Shown here: positions 7,119 to 8,846 of the stretch, in pieces | Layout: each line of letters starts with the position of its first letter | How positions within the stretch are numbered: the stretch's first letter is position 1 | Assembly (NCBI GenBank): GCA_020441225.1 | Contig: JAGRMP010000073.1 | Location: forward strand, 3,876 to 12,721 | DNA from: Maritimibacter sp. | GTDB lineage: Bacteria; Pseudomonadota; Alphaproteobacteria; Rhodobacterales; Rhodobacteraceae | DNA: 8,846 bases | Direction: 5' to 3' | Program-made: the position numbers and the translations under genes | The notes under the pieces: generated by a model | Databases searched by the model: none | Seen by the model: only the letters and a program-made list of their open reading frames with translations | Told to the model about the DNA's origin: nothing

Positions 7119-7155
7119 ACAAAAAACGGCGCCACCGGAGGGGAGGCCGGGCCTG

Positions 7156-8846
7156 ATGCACCTGCTTGCCGCCACCCCCGGACAGATCGGCGACGGCAAG
7201 GAGCCGGTCGACCTCGGCCAGACCGCGGCCGATCTGGTGTTCATCTCCGCCGCCGACACCGAGCTCGCCGCGCTCTCCGCGGCGCGGGCCGAGATGGCGG
7301 CCGCGCCCTCGCTCAGGCTTGCCAATCTCACCCATCTCGCGCACCCGATGTCGGTCGATCTGCACATCGAAAGCTGTGCCCGGGCCTCGCGGCTCGTTGT
7401 CGCCCGGGTGCTCGGCGGCGTCGGCTACTGGCGCTACGGCGCCGAGCAATACGCCGCCCATCTCCACGCCGCGGGCGTGCCGCTGGCACTTCTGCCGGGC
7501 GACGACAAGCCCGACCCGGAGCTGCGCCGTCTCTCCACCATCCCGGACGAAGACTACGACGCGCTTTGGGCGTTTCTCGTCGAGGGCGGGCCGGAAAACG
7601 CGGTGGGCTTCCTCGCCCATGCCCGGGCCATGCTCGACGGTACCGCGCGCCCCGAACCCGCCCGGCCGCTCCTGCGCGCGGGCGTCTACTGGCCGGGCGA
7701 GGGGGTGAGCGACCTCGCCGCGTTGCGCCGGGTCTGGACCGGGGGCGCGTCCGTCGTCCCCTTCGTCTTCTACCGCGCGCTCGTCGAAGGCGCGGGGCTC
7801 GATCCGGTGATCCGGCTGACGAAGGCGCTGTTGAAGCGCGGGCTCAACCCGCTGCCGGTCTTCGTCGCCTCGCTGAAAGACCCGGTCTCGGCGGCGACGC
7901 TCGCCCGGCTCTTTGCCGAGGCGCCACCCTCGGTGATCCTCAACGCGACCGCCTTTGCGGTGGGCACGCCCCATGACGACGCGCAAGCCGACAATCCCCT
8001 CGCCAGCCCCGAAGCCAACGCGGCGCCGGTCTTCCAGGTGGTGCTCTCGGGCGGCGCGGAAGCGGCCTGGGAAGAGGGGCTCACCGGGCTTTCGGCCCGC
8101 GACATCGCGATGAACGTGGCTCTGCCGGAAGTCGATGGACGGGTGCTCACTCGGGCGATCAGCTTCAAGGACGAGGCCTATTTCGACGAGGCCACCCAAT
8201 GTCCGATCGCCGCCTACCGCGCGCGCATCGACCGGGTCGCCTTCGTCGCCGACCTTGCCGCCAACTGGGCGCGGCTGCGCCACACGCCCGCGCCCGAGCG
8301 CAAGGTGGCGCTGGTGCTCGCGAACTACCCCAACAAGGACGGCCGCCTTGCCAACGGTGTTGGGCTCGACACGCCGGCCGCCACCGTCCACGCGCTGGGT
8401 CTCTTGCAGAACGCCGGCTACCGCGTCACCGCCCCGCCCGCCGATGCGAAAGCGCTGATGGACGCGATCATGGCCGGCCCCACCAACTGGCTCACCGACC
8501 GCGCCGAGCGGGCGGGCGGGGTCGAGCTCACGATGGCCGACTACCAGATCGCCTGGGGCCAGCTCCCCGACGCCGTGCGCGCCGCCGTGACCGAGCGCTG
8601 GGGCCCGCCCGAGGCGGACCCGTTCTACGAGCCCGGCGAGACCGATTGCGGCCGGTTCAAGCTCTCGGTCCTGACCTTCGGCAATGTCGTTGTCGGGCTC
8701 CAGCCCGCGCGGGGCTACAACATCGACCCGACCGACACCTACCATGCCCCCGACCTGGTGCCGCCGCACAATTACCTCGCCTTCTACATCTGGCTGCGCC
8801 ATGTCCACGGCGCCCATGCGATCGTGCATATGGGCAAGCACGGCAA
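7156..8846 (+). CDS. cobN: Aerobic cobaltochelatase subunit CobN, N-terminal 563 residues (C-terminus off the right edge)
   Basis: CobN is the large, Mg-chelatase-H-like subunit of the CobNST complex (EC 6.6.1.2), which uses ATP to insert Co2+ into hydrogenobyrinate a,c-diamide in the cytoplasm. The protein begins MHLLAATPGQIGDG and has the N-terminal lobe signatures LVFISAADTELAAL (27-40) and LGGVGYWRYGAEQY. Later blocks include LVLANYPNKDGRLANGVGLD and the corrin-binding region GLQPARGYNIDPTDTYHAPD (about 515-534), then VPPHNYLAFYIWLR. It is cut at HMGKHG (558-563), the beginning of the conserved HGNLEWLPGK segment. The family is about 1200-1250 residues, so roughly 45% is visible. The ATG at 7156 has a purine-rich GGAGGGGAGG (7136-7145) upstream, spaced rather far at 10 nt. 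The gene follows the cobW operon but is separated from it by a reverse-strand gene; no riboswitch is visible in its 125-nt upstream region. Confidence 0.96.
   Translation, partial: MHLLAATPGQIGDGKEPVDLGQTAADLVFISAADTELAALSAARAEMAAAPSLRLANLTHLAHPMSVDLHIESCARASRLVVARVLGGVGYWRYGAEQYAAHLHAAGVPLALLPGDDKPDPELRRLSTIPDEDYDALWAFLVEGGPENAVGFLAHARAMLDGTARPEPARPLLRAGVYWPGEGVSDLAALRRVWTGGASVVPFVFYRALVEGAGLDPVIRLTKALLKRGLNPLPVFVASLKDPVSAATLARLFAEAPPSVILNATAFAVGTPHDDAQADNPLASPEANAAPVFQVVLSGGAEAAWEEGLTGLSARDIAMNVALPEVDGRVLTRAISFKDEAYFDEATQCPIAAYRARIDRVAFVADLAANWARLRHTPAPERKVALVLANYPNKDGRLANGVGLDTPAATVHALGLLQNAGYRVTAPPADAKALMDAIMAGPTNWLTDRAERAGGVELTMADYQIAWGQLPDAVRAAVTERWGPPEADPFYEPGETDCGRFKLSVLTFGNVVVGLQPARGYNIDPTDTYHAPDLVPPHNYLAFYIWLRHVHGAHAIVHMGKHG

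Noticed and set aside
7031..7135. Upstream extension of the small minus-strand gene to 89 residues
   Set aside because: The extension reads through repeat copy B, lacks a good ribosome-binding site, and the ATG at 7030 has GGAGA five bases upstream.
6767..7156. 129-codon plus-strand frame after the acetyltransferase
   Set aside because: It is antisense to the small 54-residue gene, starts with TTG overlapping the acetyltransferase stop, and reads through both repeat copies.
7117..8841. 574-codon minus-strand frame opposite cobN
   Set aside because: It is a shadow frame; the plus strand gives an unmistakable CobN sequence over the same stretch.

Overview
This is a GC-rich stretch (roughly 70% G+C by eye) that reads as chromosomal DNA of an alphaproteobacterium, most likely of the Rhodobacteraceae/Roseobacter group. 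The evidence is the SMC sequence style, a B12-riboswitch locus joining CbtB, CbtA, CobW and the aerobic cobaltochelatase CobN, GANTC-type methylation context, and an intergenic motif (GAGTATTT...CCAAGAAAAA) of a kind I associate with this family.

Layout. Positions 1-3121 (minus) hold the first ~1040 codons of smc, the chromosome-condensation ATPase; its C-terminal head lies beyond the left edge. Positions 3122-3615 form a divergent control region: an smc promoter with a GANTC site in its -35 box, a small hairpin and a DnaA-box-like site, a weak promoter, and a cobalamin riboswitch at 3376-3569. The riboswitch heads a tight plus-strand operon: a CbiM-like ECF permease (3616-4281), cbtB (4351-4524), cbtA (4540-5220), cobW (5221-6318) and a GNAT acetyltransferase (6315-6770). 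A 54-residue basic protein on the minus strand (6866-7030) follows, flanked by inverted copies of a 22-bp motif. Then cobN begins (7156) and runs off the right edge.

How the genes fit together. Apart from smc and the small gene, the window is a cobalt-acquisition and cobalt-insertion module for the aerobic B12 pathway. The ECF-type permease and CbtA/CbtB are predicted to bring in Co2+. CobW is a G3E GTPase metallochaperone with a long His/Asp metal-binding stretch. CobN is the large subunit of the ATP-dependent chelatase that places cobalt into hydrogenobyrinate a,c-diamide. The riboswitch would shut the operon when cobalamin is plentiful. I do not see a wholly new system. The parts most worth a second look are the lone CbiM-like permease beside CbtAB, the GNAT gene coupled to cobW, the motif-bounded small gene between cobW and cobN, and the GANTC site in the smc promoter.
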